A stretch of 34,725 nt of DNA from assembly GCA_036557785.1 (NCBI GenBank), contig DATBGZ010000031.1, positions 1-34,725 of the forward strand, in the 5' to 3' direction. The stretch is from DATBGZ01 sp036557785 (GTDB taxonomy: Bacteria > Actinomycetota > Actinomycetes > Mycobacteriales > Micromonosporaceae). The notes below the pieces were generated by a model that was not told the DNA's origin, made no database searches, and was given only the letters and a program-made list of their open reading frames with translations. Below, piece by piece: positions 16,251 to 24,730 of this stretch. The translations under genes and the position numbers were made by a program. How positions within the stretch are numbered: the first letter of the stretch is position 1; each line of letters starts with the position of its first letter.

Positions 16251-16913
16251 ATGTTCGGCATCGATGACTGGCTGGTGACGCTCCCGCCGCTGTTGGTCTT
16301 CGCGCTGGTGGGGTTCATCGTGATGCTCGAGAGCATGGGCATTCCCCTGCCGGGCGAGCTCACCCTGATCAGCGCCGCCCTCCTCGCTGCCAGCGGCGGG
16401 CCGAGCATCTGGGGTGTGGCGATCGGCGCGGCGATCGGCGCGATCGTCGGTGACTCGATCGGCTACTACGCGGGACACCGGGGCGGGCGACCCCTGTTGC
16501 GTCGGGCCGGGCATCGGTTCCCGAAGCACTTCGGGCCAGCCCAGCTCGCCCGGGCCGAGCGCGTCTTCCAGCGCTGGGGCGTCTGGGCCGTCTTCTTCGG
16601 CCGGTTCGTGGCGTTGCTGCGCATCCTGGCCGGGCCACTGGCCGGAGCCCTGCTCGTGCCCTACCGCAAGTTCCTCGCCGCGAACGCGTCGGGGGGCATC
16701 GTGTGGTCGTTCGGTACGGCCTTCGTGATCTACTTCGCCGGCCACGCCGCCGAGCGGTACCTGCAGGACTTCTCCTGGGTGGCGCTGGTCGCGGCACTCC
16801 TCGCCGGTCTCGCGACCACGCTCTACCTGCGCCGTCGCGCCGCTCGGGTCGACGCGCTGTTCGCCAGCGAGGAGCCGGATGCGGACCAGGCACCCGCGAA
16901 GAGATCAGGGTGA
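16251..16913 (+). CDS. DedA family membrane protein
   Basis: 220-residue inner-membrane protein of the DedA/SNARE-associated superfamily, members of which are linked to membrane lipid (undecaprenyl phosphate or phospholipid) translocation and envelope homeostasis. Family signatures are visible: ESMGIPLPGE near residue 30, GDSIGYYAGHRGGRPLL (about 67-83), the reentrant FFGRFVALLRILAGPLAG (about 115-132) and F-AANASGGIVW. Four or five hydrophobic segments precede a charged C-terminal tail. AGGGGA lies ten bases before the ATG. Its 3' end overlaps the converging sensor-kinase gene by 9 bp. Confidence 0.93.
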   Translation: MFGIDDWLVTLPPLLVFALVGFIVMLESMGIPLPGELTLISAALLAASGGPSIWGVAIGAAIGAIVGDSIGYYAGHRGGRPLLRRAGHRFPKHFGPAQLARAERVFQRWGVWAVFFGRFVALLRILAGPLAGALLVPYRKFLAANASGGIVWSFGTAFVIYFAGHAAERYLQDFSWVALVAALLAGLATTLYLRRRAARVDALFASEEPDADQAPAKRSG

Positions 16914-18440
16914 GCGAGGGCGGATGACCGCCGACGGATCCGCGACCGCGCTGGCGTGCGCCGGACCGACGCCGGGAAGCTGAGCCGTCACGGGCTCGGG
17001 CTCGGTGCCCGCCGGGGCCGGGGCGGCCGGCAGGTCGACGGAGAAGGTCGCCCCGCCGTGGTCGTTGTTCGCCGCCACGATCTCGCCGGCGTGCTCGCGC
17101 ACGATCCACGCCGCGATCGCCAGACCGAGCCCCGCGCCGCGGCCGCTGCGCGACTCGTCGGCTCGATAGAACCGTTCGAATATGCGCTGCTCGGATCCAG
17201 GCGGGATCCCGGTGCCGTTGTCGGCGACGGTGAGGTGCACCCGGCTTCCCCGCTGGGTCACCGCGACCCACACCCGGCCCGGCGTGCCGGCGCGCTCGGT
17301 GAACCGCACCGCGTTGTCGACCAGGATCCACAGCAACTGGGTGAGCAGATCCGCGTCGCCCACGACCGCCCGGGCCGGCGTGGCGGAGAAGTCGATGCGT
17401 CGCTGCGGGTGCAGGGCGGCGGCCTGCCGGCAGACGGGTTCTGCCACTGCCGCCAGATCGACCGGTTCCCGGCGCAGCGTCACCCCACCGTCGGCGCGCG
17501 CCAGGGTGAGCAGGTTGTCCACCAGTCGGCTCAGTCGCCGCGACTCTCCCGCGATGTCGCCGAGCGCGGCACTGCGATCCTCCTCGCGCGCCTGCGGGTG
17601 CTGCAGCAGGAACTCGGCGTTGTTGCGGATGGTCGTCAGCGGGGTCCGCAGTTCGTGCGAGGCGTCGGCGGTGAAGCGCTGCTGGGCCGCGAGCGCCGCG
17701 GCGAGCCGTTGGTACGCCTGCTCCAGCCGGTCCATCATCGCGTTGAAGCTGCTGGCCAGCCGCCCCACGGCGTCCGGAGTGGCGCGCTGCGGCAGGCGTC
17801 GGGTCAGATCCTGCGAGCGGCCGATGTCGTCGGCGAGGGTCGCCAACTGAAGCAGCGGCCGCAGCGCGCGCCCGGTCGCCACCCAGACCGCGATCGCCGC
17901 GGCGATGAACGTGACGAGGCCCGCGATCCCGAAGAGCACCACGAGACCGGCCCGGTCCTGTTGCGGCTTTCGGCTGGTCTGTGCCGCCACGACGTAACCG
18001 GAGCGCCCGAGATCCGGCCGCGACCAGGGGCGCACGAGCACGCGTACGGTCTCGTTCGTCGCACCCCCGGCGATCGGCACCGCGGCGGTCGCCGAGCCGT
18101 CCCGGGTCGCGGCGTGCAGCGTCTGGGCCGGGATCGGCAACGGCCGCCCGTCCACGCTGCCGGTGTACTGCAGGGCAACGCCGTTCTGGTCGAGCACCAT
18201 CGTAAATACGTCCACACTGGTGCGTGGGTCGATCTGAGCCAGGACGGTCGCGGGGGCCAGGTCGTCGGCGGGTGCTGCCGCGATCCCCGCGAGCAGCTCG
18301 TCGGCTCGGGCGGCGAGCAGGGCGTCACGGTCGGTCTCGATACCGTGGGAGATGAGCGCGAAGAGCGTGCCGGACAGGCAGCAGATCACGACCGTGACGA
18401 TGCCGAGGCCGACGAGCGTGATGCGGGTACGGATCGACAT
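16905..18440 (-). CDS. Sensor histidine kinase of a two-component system
   Basis: 511 residues. A first membrane helix (about 6-32) is followed by an extracytoplasmic sensor region (about 33-160), a second helix (about 164-190) and a HAMP domain (190-245). The HisKA domain has phospho-accepting His262 in ASHELRTPLTTIRNN; the ATP-binding domain has N-box DNAVRF, G1 DNGTGIPP, F-box ERFYRAD and G2 GAGLGLAI. A long Pro/Ala tail ends the protein. The ATG overlaps the response-regulator stop by one base (TGATG), so the two are co-translated partners. Overall architecture resembles MprB/TrcS-type kinases; the signal is unknown. A GTG one codon upstream is an alternative start. Confidence 0.95.
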   Translation of the reverse strand: MSIRTRITLVGLGIVTVVICCLSGTLFALISHGIETDRDALLAARADELLAGIAAAPADDLAPATVLAQIDPRTSVDVFTMVLDQNGVALQYTGSVDGRPLPIPAQTLHAATRDGSATAAVPIAGGATNETVRVLVRPWSRPDLGRSGYVVAAQTSRKPQQDRAGLVVLFGIAGLVTFIAAAIAVWVATGRALRPLLQLATLADDIGRSQDLTRRLPQRATPDAVGRLASSFNAMMDRLEQAYQRLAAALAAQQRFTADASHELRTPLTTIRNNAEFLLQHPQAREEDRSAALGDIAGESRRLSRLVDNLLTLARADGGVTLRREPVDLAAVAEPVCRQAAALHPQRRIDFSATPARAVVGDADLLTQLLWILVDNAVRFTERAGTPGRVWVAVTQRGSRVHLTVADNGTGIPPGSEQRIFERFYRADESRSGRGAGLGLAIAAWIVREHAGEIVAANNDHGGATFSVDLPAAPAPAGTEPEPVTAQLPGVGPAHASAVADPSAVIRPRSP

Positions 18441-19159
18441 CACGGGCCCTCGGCGGCAGGGACGGGCTCCGGAGCCCGCAGCACGTAGCCGACGCCACGG
18501 ACGGTGTGCAGCAACCTCGGCTCACCGCCGGCCTCGAGCTTGGTGCGCAGGTAGCCCACATAGACGTCGACCACGTTGCTCGCGGTGGCGGCCGGCATGC
18601 GCCACACCGCCTCGAGCAGCTGAGTCCGGGTCAGCACCTGTCGCGGGTGGATGAGAAAGTGCGCCAGCAGGTCGAACTCGAGCGCGGTCAGGTCCAGGGC
18701 GCGACCGCCACGCCGAGCCTGGCGGGCCAGCGGTTCCAGCACGAGGTCGTCGAAGGCCAGGCGCGTCTGCGGGCCGGGCAGGCGCCGCCGCAGCAGGGCC
18801 CTGACCCGGGCCAGCAGCTCCTCGTAGGCGAATGGCTTGACGAGGTAGTCGTCCGCCCCGGCGTCGAGACCGCGCACCCGGTCCGCGGTGCCGTCCCGGG
18901 CCGTGAGCATGAGCACGAGGGCCTGCGGGCGGTGGTCCCGCAGCCTTCCACATACCTCGATGCCGGACAGGCCCGGCAGCATGACGTCGAGCACGACCAG
19001 ATCCGGCGGATCGCGGCGAGCGCGGTCCAGTGCCTCGTAACCGTCCCGGGCCAGGCTGACGCGCAACCCCTCGTACTCCAACGCTCGACGCAGCGCGGCC
19101 AGGATCGGCTCGTCGTCGTCCACGACGAGTACGTGCGCGGTCGGAGCCGGGGGGACCAT
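18440..19159 (-). CDS. OmpR/PhoB-family response regulator
   Basis: 239 residues: receiver domain (about 8-122) with acidic pocket VVDDDE, phospho-acceptor Asp58 in VVLDVMLPG, TAR and Lys108 in YLVKPF. A winged-helix DNA-binding domain (about 140-230) follows, with LTALEFDLLAHFL, NVVDVYVGYLRTKL and LLHTVRGVGYVL. It is the partner of the overlapping sensor kinase. The ATG at 19159 has no ribosome-binding site but TACGCT sits eight bases upstream, suggesting a leaderless message of its own, even though the CDF gene ends only 55 bp upstream on the same strand. The targets are unknown; the adjacent CDF and GH20 genes are candidates. Confidence 0.95.
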   Translation of the reverse strand: MVPPAPTAHVLVVDDDEPILAALRRALEYEGLRVSLARDGYEALDRARRDPPDLVVLDVMLPGLSGIEVCGRLRDHRPQALVLMLTARDGTADRVRGLDAGADDYLVKPFAYEELLARVRALLRRRLPGPQTRLAFDDLVLEPLARQARRGGRALDLTALEFDLLAHFLIHPRQVLTRTQLLEAVWRMPAATASNVVDVYVGYLRTKLEAGGEPRLLHTVRGVGYVLRAPEPVPAAEGP

Positions 19160-19167
19160 CGCGGGTC

Positions 19168-19173
19168 AGCGTA
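19168..19173 (-). promoter_or_regulatory. -10 hexamer of response regulator gene (leaderless)
   Basis: On the minus strand TACGCT is followed by GACCCGCG and ATG 19159. The eight-base gap and lack of a ribosome-binding site fit a leaderless start. Confidence 0.5.
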
Positions 19174-19214
19174 GCCGTCCGTACGGATGCGCCCGGCCGC
19201 CCTCGGCCATGCCG

Positions 19215-20162
19215 TCACGGGCGCGGGCCGATGCGGTAGACCGACGGCGGCGCGTGGTCCACCTGGAGCGTGGTGTGCGTGAGCTGGTACTGGTCGCGCA
19301 GCATCTGCTCGAGTTCGCCACGCAACGCGTGGCAGTCCCGCGACAGCGCGACCAGGACGTGCGCCGAGAGCGCCGGGGAGCCCGAGCTGATCTCCCAGAC
19401 GTGCAGGTCGTGCACCTCGGCCACGCCCGGCAGCGCGGCCATCTCGGTGCCGATGCGGATCGGGTCGAGTCCGACGGGAGCGCCCTCGAGCAGCACCCGG
19501 CCGCTGTCGCGCACCAGTCCGACGCCGGCGCGCAGCATGAGGGCGACGACCACCAGGGACGCGATCGGGTCGGCCCGGGTGAACCCGGTGGTCACCAGGA
19601 GCAGCCCGGCAAGCGCGGTCGCCACGAAGGCGGCGAGATCGGTGAGCAGGTGCAGGTAGGCGCCCCGGATGTTGAGGTTGCGCCCGCCCGCCCGGCTCAC
19701 GCACCAGGTCGCGGCGAGGTTGACCACGATGCCGACCAGCGCGGTGACGAGCACCGGCAGCCCCGCGACCGCGGGCGGTTCGATGAGCCGCCGCACCGCG
19801 CCGTACCCGAGCCATGCCGCGAGCAGCAGCAGCGTGATGCCGTTGGCCTGGGCGGAGAGGATCTCGGCCCGCTTCAGGCCGTACGTGAACCCGCCCTTCG
19901 GCGGGCGGCGGGCGAGCCGGAGCGCGACCAGCGCCAGTCCGAGCGCCGCGGCGTCGGTGACCAGGTGCCCCGCGTCGGAGAGCAGCGCCAGCGAGTTGGC
20001 GGCGAGGCCCACGACCAGCTCGCCGGCCATGAGCGCCAGGATCAGGCCGAGCGCCGCCCCCAGCCACCGTGGATCGGAGTTGCCTGATGCTGCCATCGAG
20101 GCGAGATCCGGCGGGTGCGGGGCGTGGTGCGTCGCCCCGTGATCATGTCGCCGCTCCCGCAC
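19215..20162 (-). CDS. Cation diffusion facilitator (CzcD/ZitB-type) metal exporter
   Basis: Proton-coupled efflux of Zn2+ or a similar divalent metal across the cytoplasmic membrane. 315 residues with six hydrophobic segments; the metal site is His66-x3-Asp70 (in SDAGHLVTD) and His171-x3-Asp175 (in LHLLTDLAAF), the H/D arrangement typical of Zn transporters. The C-terminal cytoplasmic domain carries VAEVHDLHVWEISSG. The N-terminus is His-rich (RHDHGATHHAPH), which supports the GTG start at 20162. It starts 9 bp after the GH20 stop on the same strand and precedes the two-component genes, so joint transcription is possible. No metal-responsive repressor is in the window. Confidence 0.94.
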   Translation of the reverse strand: MRERRHDHGATHHAPHPPDLASMAASGNSDPRWLGAALGLILALMAGELVVGLAANSLALLSDAGHLVTDAAALGLALVALRLARRPPKGGFTYGLKRAEILSAQANGITLLLLAAWLGYGAVRRLIEPPAVAGLPVLVTALVGIVVNLAATWCVSRAGGRNLNIRGAYLHLLTDLAAFVATALAGLLLVTTGFTRADPIASLVVVALMLRAGVGLVRDSGRVLLEGAPVGLDPIRIGTEMAALPGVAEVHDLHVWEISSGSPALSAHVLVALSRDCHALRGELEQMLRDQYQLTHTTLQVDHAPPSVYRIGPRP

Positions 20163-20171
20163 CCGGCAAAC

Positions 20172-21773
20172 TTATGCTGACATCGCTATGTGTGCAACCG
20201 AGTCGCCAAGATCTCTTCCGGGCTGCACCGGGTAGGACGCGGGCCCTGCGGGCCAGTCGATGCCGGCATCGCGGTGATAGGCGACGCCCAGCGCCGTCCA
20301 GAGCGGCGCCTGTACGGCGAGTCGCTGACGCAGGTCGGCCCAGTCCCGCGGGCCGGACCAGCCGACCTCCGCGAGGACCGCGAGCCGGGGCATGAGCATC
20401 GCCTCGGCCTGTTCGTACGTCTGCAGGGTCTCCGTCCACAGAGCCGCCTCGACCCCGAGGACCGCCGATGAGTCCACATCGGACAGATACGTGTCGGGGT
20501 TCCAATCGCCAGCCGCCCGGGTCGGGATGAAGCCGGCCCAGGCCAGGCCGTACGGGCTGTTCTCGTCGTACTTCATGTCCAGGTACGCCCGGTCGGCCGG
20601 GGACATGATGATCCGGTTGCCGGCGGCCGCGGCGGCGCCCATGCCCTGGTCCTGGTGCGCCGCGCCCCAGTACTGCACGACGGTGGAGGGCAGCAACGGA
20701 CCGGCCGCGATCTCATGCCAGCCGATGGGCACCTTCCCGTGTCGGGCGACCGCCTGTTGCGCCTGCAGCACCACAGCGGCGTACTCGGCCGGCTCGATCG
20801 TCTTGACCTCGTCACCGCCGACGTGCAGGTACGGCCCGGGCGTCAACGCGGCGAGCTCACCGAAGACGTCGTCGAGGAACCGTTCGGTCGCGGGCATACC
20901 GACGGCCAGGGAACTGAAGCCGACCTCGATGCCGCGGTACCGCTCGGGCGCCACCCCGTCCGCGCTGAGCACCGGGTAGCTGGCCAGGGCCGCGTTGGTG
21001 TGCCCCGGGACGTCCACCTCGGGCACGACCGTGATGCCCTGCCCGGCGGCGTGGGCCACTATCGTGGCGTAGTCGGCCTTCGTGTAGTACCCACCAGGCC
21101 CATCGCCGACCTCGGTGCCGCCACCATAGGTCGCCAGCCGTGGCCAGGAGTCGATCGCGATGCGCCAGCCCTGGTCATCGGTGAGGTGCAGGTGCAGGTG
21201 GTTGAGCTTGAACAGCGCGGCGAGGTCGATCAACCGGAGCACGTCCGGGACCGCGAAGAAGTGCCGGGCGACGTCGAGCATCACGCCCCGGTAGGCGTAC
21301 CGGGGCCAGTCGACGATCTCACCCGACGGCACGCGATCGGTCGACCCACGCAACTGCCTCAGGGTCGCGACGCCCTGGCACAGCCCGGCCGGGCTCGCGG
21401 CGACCACCCGTATCCCATCCGGCCGTACGGCCAGTGCATAGCCCTCGTCGCCCGCGCGCGGCGAGCCGGGCTTGAACGCTCTGGCCGCGAGGCCGGGCTT
21501 GAACGCTCTGGCCGCGAGGCCGGACTTGAACGCTCTGGCCGCGAGGCCGGGCTTGAACGCTCTGGCCGCGAGGCCGGTATCGATCTCGAGCCGGACCGCT
21601 GGGCCGTCGTGATCCGGTGTCGCCCAGGCCAGGCCGAGGCGGTCGGCGAGGTCCGCTCCCACCTCGGCCGCGGAGCCCGGCGCGACCACGACCGTCGCGG
21701 CATCGAAGGCGAACGCGCCGTCGGCGGGCGAGGCCCGTACGGGTGCCGGCACCACGGCCGCGATTGGATTCAC
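20172..21773 (-). CDS. GH20 beta-N-acetylhexosaminidase with internal tandem repeats
   Basis: Cleaves terminal beta-GlcNAc/GalNAc by substrate-assisted catalysis. 533 residues: a GH20b-like N-terminal domain (about 1-155) and a catalytic barrel (about 158-480) with LHLHLTDDQGWR, PEVDVPGHTNA and the catalytic pair Asp321-Glu322 in LHVGGDE. Trp residues of the sugar pocket appear in WHEIAAG and EAALWTE. No signal peptide is evident, unlike many secreted chitobiases, so it may be cytoplasmic. Residues about 67-102 are four copies of GLAARAFKP from a 27-bp tandem repeat inserted within the N-terminal domain. GTG 21773 has TAAGCT seven bases upstream and no ribosome-binding site, suggesting leaderless translation. 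The CDF gene follows at once. Confidence 0.93.
   Translation of the reverse strand: MNPIAAVVPAPVRASPADGAFAFDAATVVVAPGSAAEVGADLADRLGLAWATPDHDGPAVRLEIDTGLAARAFKPGLAARAFKSGLAARAFKPGLAARAFKPGSPRAGDEGYALAVRPDGIRVVAASPAGLCQGVATLRQLRGSTDRVPSGEIVDWPRYAYRGVMLDVARHFFAVPDVLRLIDLAALFKLNHLHLHLTDDQGWRIAIDSWPRLATYGGGTEVGDGPGGYYTKADYATIVAHAAGQGITVVPEVDVPGHTNAALASYPVLSADGVAPERYRGIEVGFSSLAVGMPATERFLDDVFGELAALTPGPYLHVGGDEVKTIEPAEYAAVVLQAQQAVARHGKVPIGWHEIAAGPLLPSTVVQYWGAAHQDQGMGAAAAAGNRIIMSPADRAYLDMKYDENSPYGLAWAGFIPTRAAGDWNPDTYLSDVDSSAVLGVEAALWTETLQTYEQAEAMLMPRLAVLAEVGWSGPRDWADLRQRLAVQAPLWTALGVAYHRDAGIDWPAGPASYPVQPGRDLGDSVAHIAMSA
21466..21573 (-). repeat. 4 x 27-bp in-frame tandem repeat (VNTR-like) in the GH20 gene
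   Basis: Units at 21466-21492, 21493-21519, 21520-21546 and 21547-21573. They are identical except for one substitution at position 5 of the third unit (CCGGA instead of CCGGG), which changes Pro to Ser. Each encodes nine residues, GLAARAFKP. Confidence 0.95.
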
Positions 21774-21780
21774 GCCGCCC

Positions 21781-21786
21781 AGCTTA
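21781..21786 (-). promoter_or_regulatory. -10 hexamer of GH20 gene (leaderless)
   Basis: TAAGCT on the minus strand is followed by seven bases and GTG 21773. GTGGCA with a 17-bp spacer upstream matches four of six -35 consensus positions. Confidence 0.55.
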
Positions 21787-21855
21787 CTGTTAGGGTTGTT
21801 AACTGCCACAGCCCGCCCCGTCACTCGGGCTCTCGATCCACCACGGCCGGTCGTG

Positions 21856-21861
21856 TAGCGT
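21856..21861 (+). promoter_or_regulatory. -10 hexamer of maoC-type gene (leaderless)
   Basis: TAGCGT is followed by eight bases and ATG 21870; no ribosome-binding site is present. The -35 is not clear. Confidence 0.5.
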
Positions 21862-21869
21862 CCCCCGAC

Positions 21870-22322
21870 ATGAGGATCTTCGAGTCGGTGGATGCGCTGC
21901 GCGCCGCGGTGGGCCAGCACATCGGCTACAGCGAGTGGCACGAGATCACTCAGGAGCGGATCAACCTCTTCGCCGACGCCACCGAGGACCACCAGTGGAT
22001 CCACGTCGACGAGCAGGCCGCCGCCGCAGGCCCGTTCGGCACGACGATCGCCCATGGCCATCTCACGCTCTCGCTGCTGCCGGTCCTGACCCACGAGGTG
22101 TGGTTCGTGGACGGCGTGAAGATGGGGGTCAACTATGGCCTCAACAAGGTCCGCTTCCCCGCTCCCGTTCCGGTCGGCAGCCGGCTGCGCGGCAGCATCG
22201 TGCTCAAGTCGGTCGAGGACGTGCCGGGCGGTCTGCAGGTCATCAACGAGGTCACCATCGAGCGGGAGGGCGAGGAGAAGCCGGCCTGCGTCGCCGAGAC
22301 CGTGAGCCGCTTCTACCTGTAA
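21870..22322 (+). CDS. MaoC-like (R)-specific enoyl-CoA hydratase
   Basis: Single hot-dog domain of 150 residues that hydrates enoyl-CoA to (R)-3-hydroxyacyl-CoA. The hydratase-2 signature is complete: FADATEDHQWIHVD with Asp40 and His45, then FGTTIAHGHLTLSL. NYGLNKVRFPAPVPVGSRLRG is also typical of the NodN/MaoC group. Length equals a single-domain hydratase. It starts 96 bp from the divergent GH20 gene and ends 7 bp from the converging MFS gene. The acyl-CoA dehydrogenase/SDR set on the other strand suggests a shared acyl-CoA pathway. ATG has no ribosome-binding site but a TAGCGT eight bases upstream. Confidence 0.93.
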   Translation: MRIFESVDALRAAVGQHIGYSEWHEITQERINLFADATEDHQWIHVDEQAAAAGPFGTTIAHGHLTLSLLPVLTHEVWFVDGVKMGVNYGLNKVRFPAPVPVGSRLRGSIVLKSVEDVPGGLQVINEVTIEREGEEKPACVAETVSRFYL

Positions 22323-22329
22323 ACCCGTG

Positions 22330-23604
22330 TTATGGATGGGCCTGGCTCGGCGCGGCCCCGAGGACGGCCGACGGGCGGCCCATGTGCGCCGCCATCCGCC
22401 ACCACACGACCAATTGGGCCAGTGCCAGCACCAGAGCGAAGGGCAGCAGCGTCCAGATGCCCGTGCTCTGCCCGATCGCGCCGGCGAGCCAGGGCAGCGC
22501 CGCGCCACCGAGAATCGAACCCGCGTTCATCACGCCGATCGCCGTCGGTGCCGACCGGGCCGGCACGAGATCGGGCGCCGCCGCCATCGTGGTGGGGAAG
22601 ATCGGTCCAAGGAAGAAGCCCAGCAACGCCAGGCCGATCACGGCCACGGTCGCGACCGGGACCAGCCAGGTCAGCGTGATCGCCGCGACCACGCCGCCCA
22701 GGCTCAGGTAGCCGATGCTGACCTTCGTCAGGCCGTTGCGCGTCGCCACCGGGCTGACGACGAAGCGGGCCAGTGTGAGCCCGAACCAGTACGCGCTGAC
22801 GGTCCAGCCCGCGAGCAGATCGGTCGACGACCGAGCCTCGACGAGAAAGCCGTACGCCCAGTTACCGACACCGATCTCCAGGCCCACGTAGATGCTGAGC
22901 ATGGCCGCGCCGAGGAGCACCGCTCGCGACCGCAGCACCGACGCGAGCGACCGCACGCCCGTCGCTGCTGCTGGATCCCGGTCGGTCGCCGCGCCGGAAC
23001 TGTCCGAAGTGGAGTCCGAGGAGCGACTGGCCGGGTGGAGGGCGTCGGCGTCCCGATCGGGGAAGGTGGCGCGGACCGCCACCAGTGCAGGCACGCCGAC
23101 CAACGCCAGCACCAGGACCACGACATTCCAGTCGACCGCGCGCAGCATCGCCACGGCCGCGACCGGCCCGAGCAGGGCGCCGACGCCGAAGAACGCGTGC
23201 AGCAGGTTGAGCAGCGTCGTCGCAGCGTCGCGGGCGGCGAGAAAAGCATTGAGGACTGTCTCAGTCATGCCAATGCCATAGCCGGTGACCACGCCGACGA
23301 GCACGAAGAGCACGAACGGTGGGCGGGACGCGGTGGTGAGCCCGCCGGCGAGGAACGCGAGCCCGCCCCCGAGCAGAGCGGTGCGGGTGCCCCAGCGGTG
23401 CAGCAGGGGGCCAGCCGTGGCGCCGGCGAGCACGAACCCGGTCGCGAAGCTGACGAAGGTGAGCCCGATCGCGGCCCGGCCGATGCCGTAGTAGCTCATC
23501 TGCGCGAGCAGGAGCGGGCCGTTGACACCGCTCGCGAGCCCGATCAACACGAACAGCGCGTAGGCGACGACCACCGACCCGCGCCGCCGCCCCCACTCGC
23601 CCAC
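22330..23604 (-). CDS. MFS transporter
   Basis: 424 residues with about twelve hydrophobic segments and a charged Ser/Asp-rich central loop (about 185-215, SRSSDSTSDSSGAATDRD) between the two six-helix halves. The first half has GLTFVSFATGFVLAGATAGP and HRWGTRTALLGG, the MFS A-type loop. Architecture recalls the FucP/MFSD4-like sugar-type branch, but the substrate cannot be told. The GTG at 23604 lies 28 bp after the acyl-CoA dehydrogenase stop on the same strand, so it could be the last gene of that operon. GACAAT sits six bases before the start, a weak internal leaderless promoter candidate. Confidence 0.9.
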   Translation of the reverse strand: MGEWGRRRGSVVVAYALFVLIGLASGVNGPLLLAQMSYYGIGRAAIGLTFVSFATGFVLAGATAGPLLHRWGTRTALLGGGLAFLAGGLTTASRPPFVLFVLVGVVTGYGIGMTETVLNAFLAARDAATTLLNLLHAFFGVGALLGPVAAVAMLRAVDWNVVVLVLALVGVPALVAVRATFPDRDADALHPASRSSDSTSDSSGAATDRDPAAATGVRSLASVLRSRAVLLGAAMLSIYVGLEIGVGNWAYGFLVEARSSTDLLAGWTVSAYWFGLTLARFVVSPVATRNGLTKVSIGYLSLGGVVAAITLTWLVPVATVAVIGLALLGFFLGPIFPTTMAAAPDLVPARSAPTAIGVMNAGSILGGAALPWLAGAIGQSTGIWTLLPFALVLALAQLVVWWRMAAHMGRPSAVLGAAPSQAHP

Positions 23605-23610
23605 GCCGAC

Positions 23611-23616
23611 ATTGTC
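23611..23616 (-). promoter_or_regulatory. Weak -10-like hexamer before the MFS gene
   Basis: GACAAT on the minus strand precedes GTG 23604 by six bases. It lacks the initial T of TAnnnT and has no evident -35. Confidence 0.25.
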
Positions 23617-23632
23617 GCTCGCGGTGCCCCGC

Positions 23633-24730
23633 TCAGCCGGGCAGGTCGACCAGGGCGGCGAGGTGCACCCGATGCCGGTCGGCCGTGCCGTACGCGATCG
23701 CGTCCGCCTTGGCGCGCTTGAGGAACAGGTGCGCCGGATGCTCCCAGGTGAAGCCGATGCCGCCGTGCAGTTGCACGCACTCCTCCGCCGCGTGCACGGC
23801 GGCCGGGGAACAGAACGCCTGGGCCAGGCTCGCCGCGACGGCCAGGTCGGCGTCGCCCTCGGCCGCGCACGCGGCGGCGTGGCGCGCCACCGCCCGCACC
23901 TGCGTCAGCTCGACCCAGACGTCGGCGAGGCGGTGCTTGACCGCCTGGAACGAACCCACGGGTCGCCCGAACTGATGCCGCTGCTTCACGTACTCGACCG
24001 TCGTGTCGAGGCACCACTGCGCCACGCCGAGTTGCTCGGAGGCGAGCAGCGCCGCACCGGTGAGCAGACCCGCATCGACGGCCGCCGCCGCTTGGGGTCC
24101 CTCCGCCACGCGCCGCCCCGCCACAGCGGCCAGGCTGACGTCGGCGATCGGCCGGGTCAGGTCGAGCGGCACGACCGCCGCCCGCGTCACGCCGGGCGCC
24201 GACGCGTCGACGGCATAGAGCCCGTCCGCGGTGGGGACCAGCAGCAGGGTCGCGGCCAGGGCGTCGGCGACGCCGGCCACGGTGCCCGACAGGTAACCGT
24301 CGGCGTCAACGGCCACGGCGGGAGCACCGGCCGTGCCGGGGAACGGACCCTTCGCGAACGGCACCGCCAGCACGGCGATCGCCTGACCGGATGCGAGGGC
24401 GGCCAGCTCGTCGCCGGCCCCGCAGGCGAGCAGGGCACTGGTGGCCACGATGGCGCTGGTCAGGTACGGCACCGGGGCGACGCCTCGGCCCAGCTCCTCC
24501 AGCACCACCGCCGCCTCGCGCAGGCTGCCGCCCGCACCACCGAACTTCTCCGGCACCGCGATGCCGGCCAGGCCCATCTCGACCGCGAGGGTCCGCCACA
24601 GGTCGCGGTCGTACGGCTGCCCCGACTCGATTCCCGCGAGCACCGTGGCGACCGGGCTGCGCCGTGCCAGCGCATCCCGTACGCCGTCGCGCAGCTGCGT
24701 CTCGACATCGGAGTAGAGGAGATCCTTCAT
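23633..24730 (-). CDS. Acyl-CoA dehydrogenase, short (beta-like) subunit
   Basis: FAD enzyme of acyl-CoA oxidation, 365 residues. The N-terminal helical domain contains VPEKFGGAGGSLREAAVVLEE in shortened form, and the C-terminal domain has VKQRHQFGRPVGSFQAVKHR and LHGGIGFTWEHPAHLFLKR. The middle beta-domain lacks the usual FSEPGAGSD-type FAD contact seen in the upstream gene. In M. tuberculosis, such complementary pairs (ChsE1-ChsE2, ChsE4-ChsE5) form alpha2beta2 heterotetramers with split active sites; by analogy this is the partner of the upstream dehydrogenase. ATG 24730 overlaps the preceding stop as ATGA, with GGAAGGACC upstream. Confidence 0.92.
   Translation of the reverse strand: MKDLLYSDVETQLRDGVRDALARRSPVATVLAGIESGQPYDRDLWRTLAVEMGLAGIAVPEKFGGAGGSLREAAVVLEELGRGVAPVPYLTSAIVATSALLACGAGDELAALASGQAIAVLAVPFAKGPFPGTAGAPAVAVDADGYLSGTVAGVADALAATLLLVPTADGLYAVDASAPGVTRAAVVPLDLTRPIADVSLAAVAGRRVAEGPQAAAAVDAGLLTGAALLASEQLGVAQWCLDTTVEYVKQRHQFGRPVGSFQAVKHRLADVWVELTQVRAVARHAAACAAEGDADLAVAASLAQAFCSPAAVHAAEECVQLHGGIGFTWEHPAHLFLKRAKADAIAYGTADRHRVHLAALVDLPG

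Noticed and set aside
21466..21573. CRISPR array
   Set aside because: The 27-bp units are contiguous with no spacers and lie in frame inside a hexosaminidase gene.
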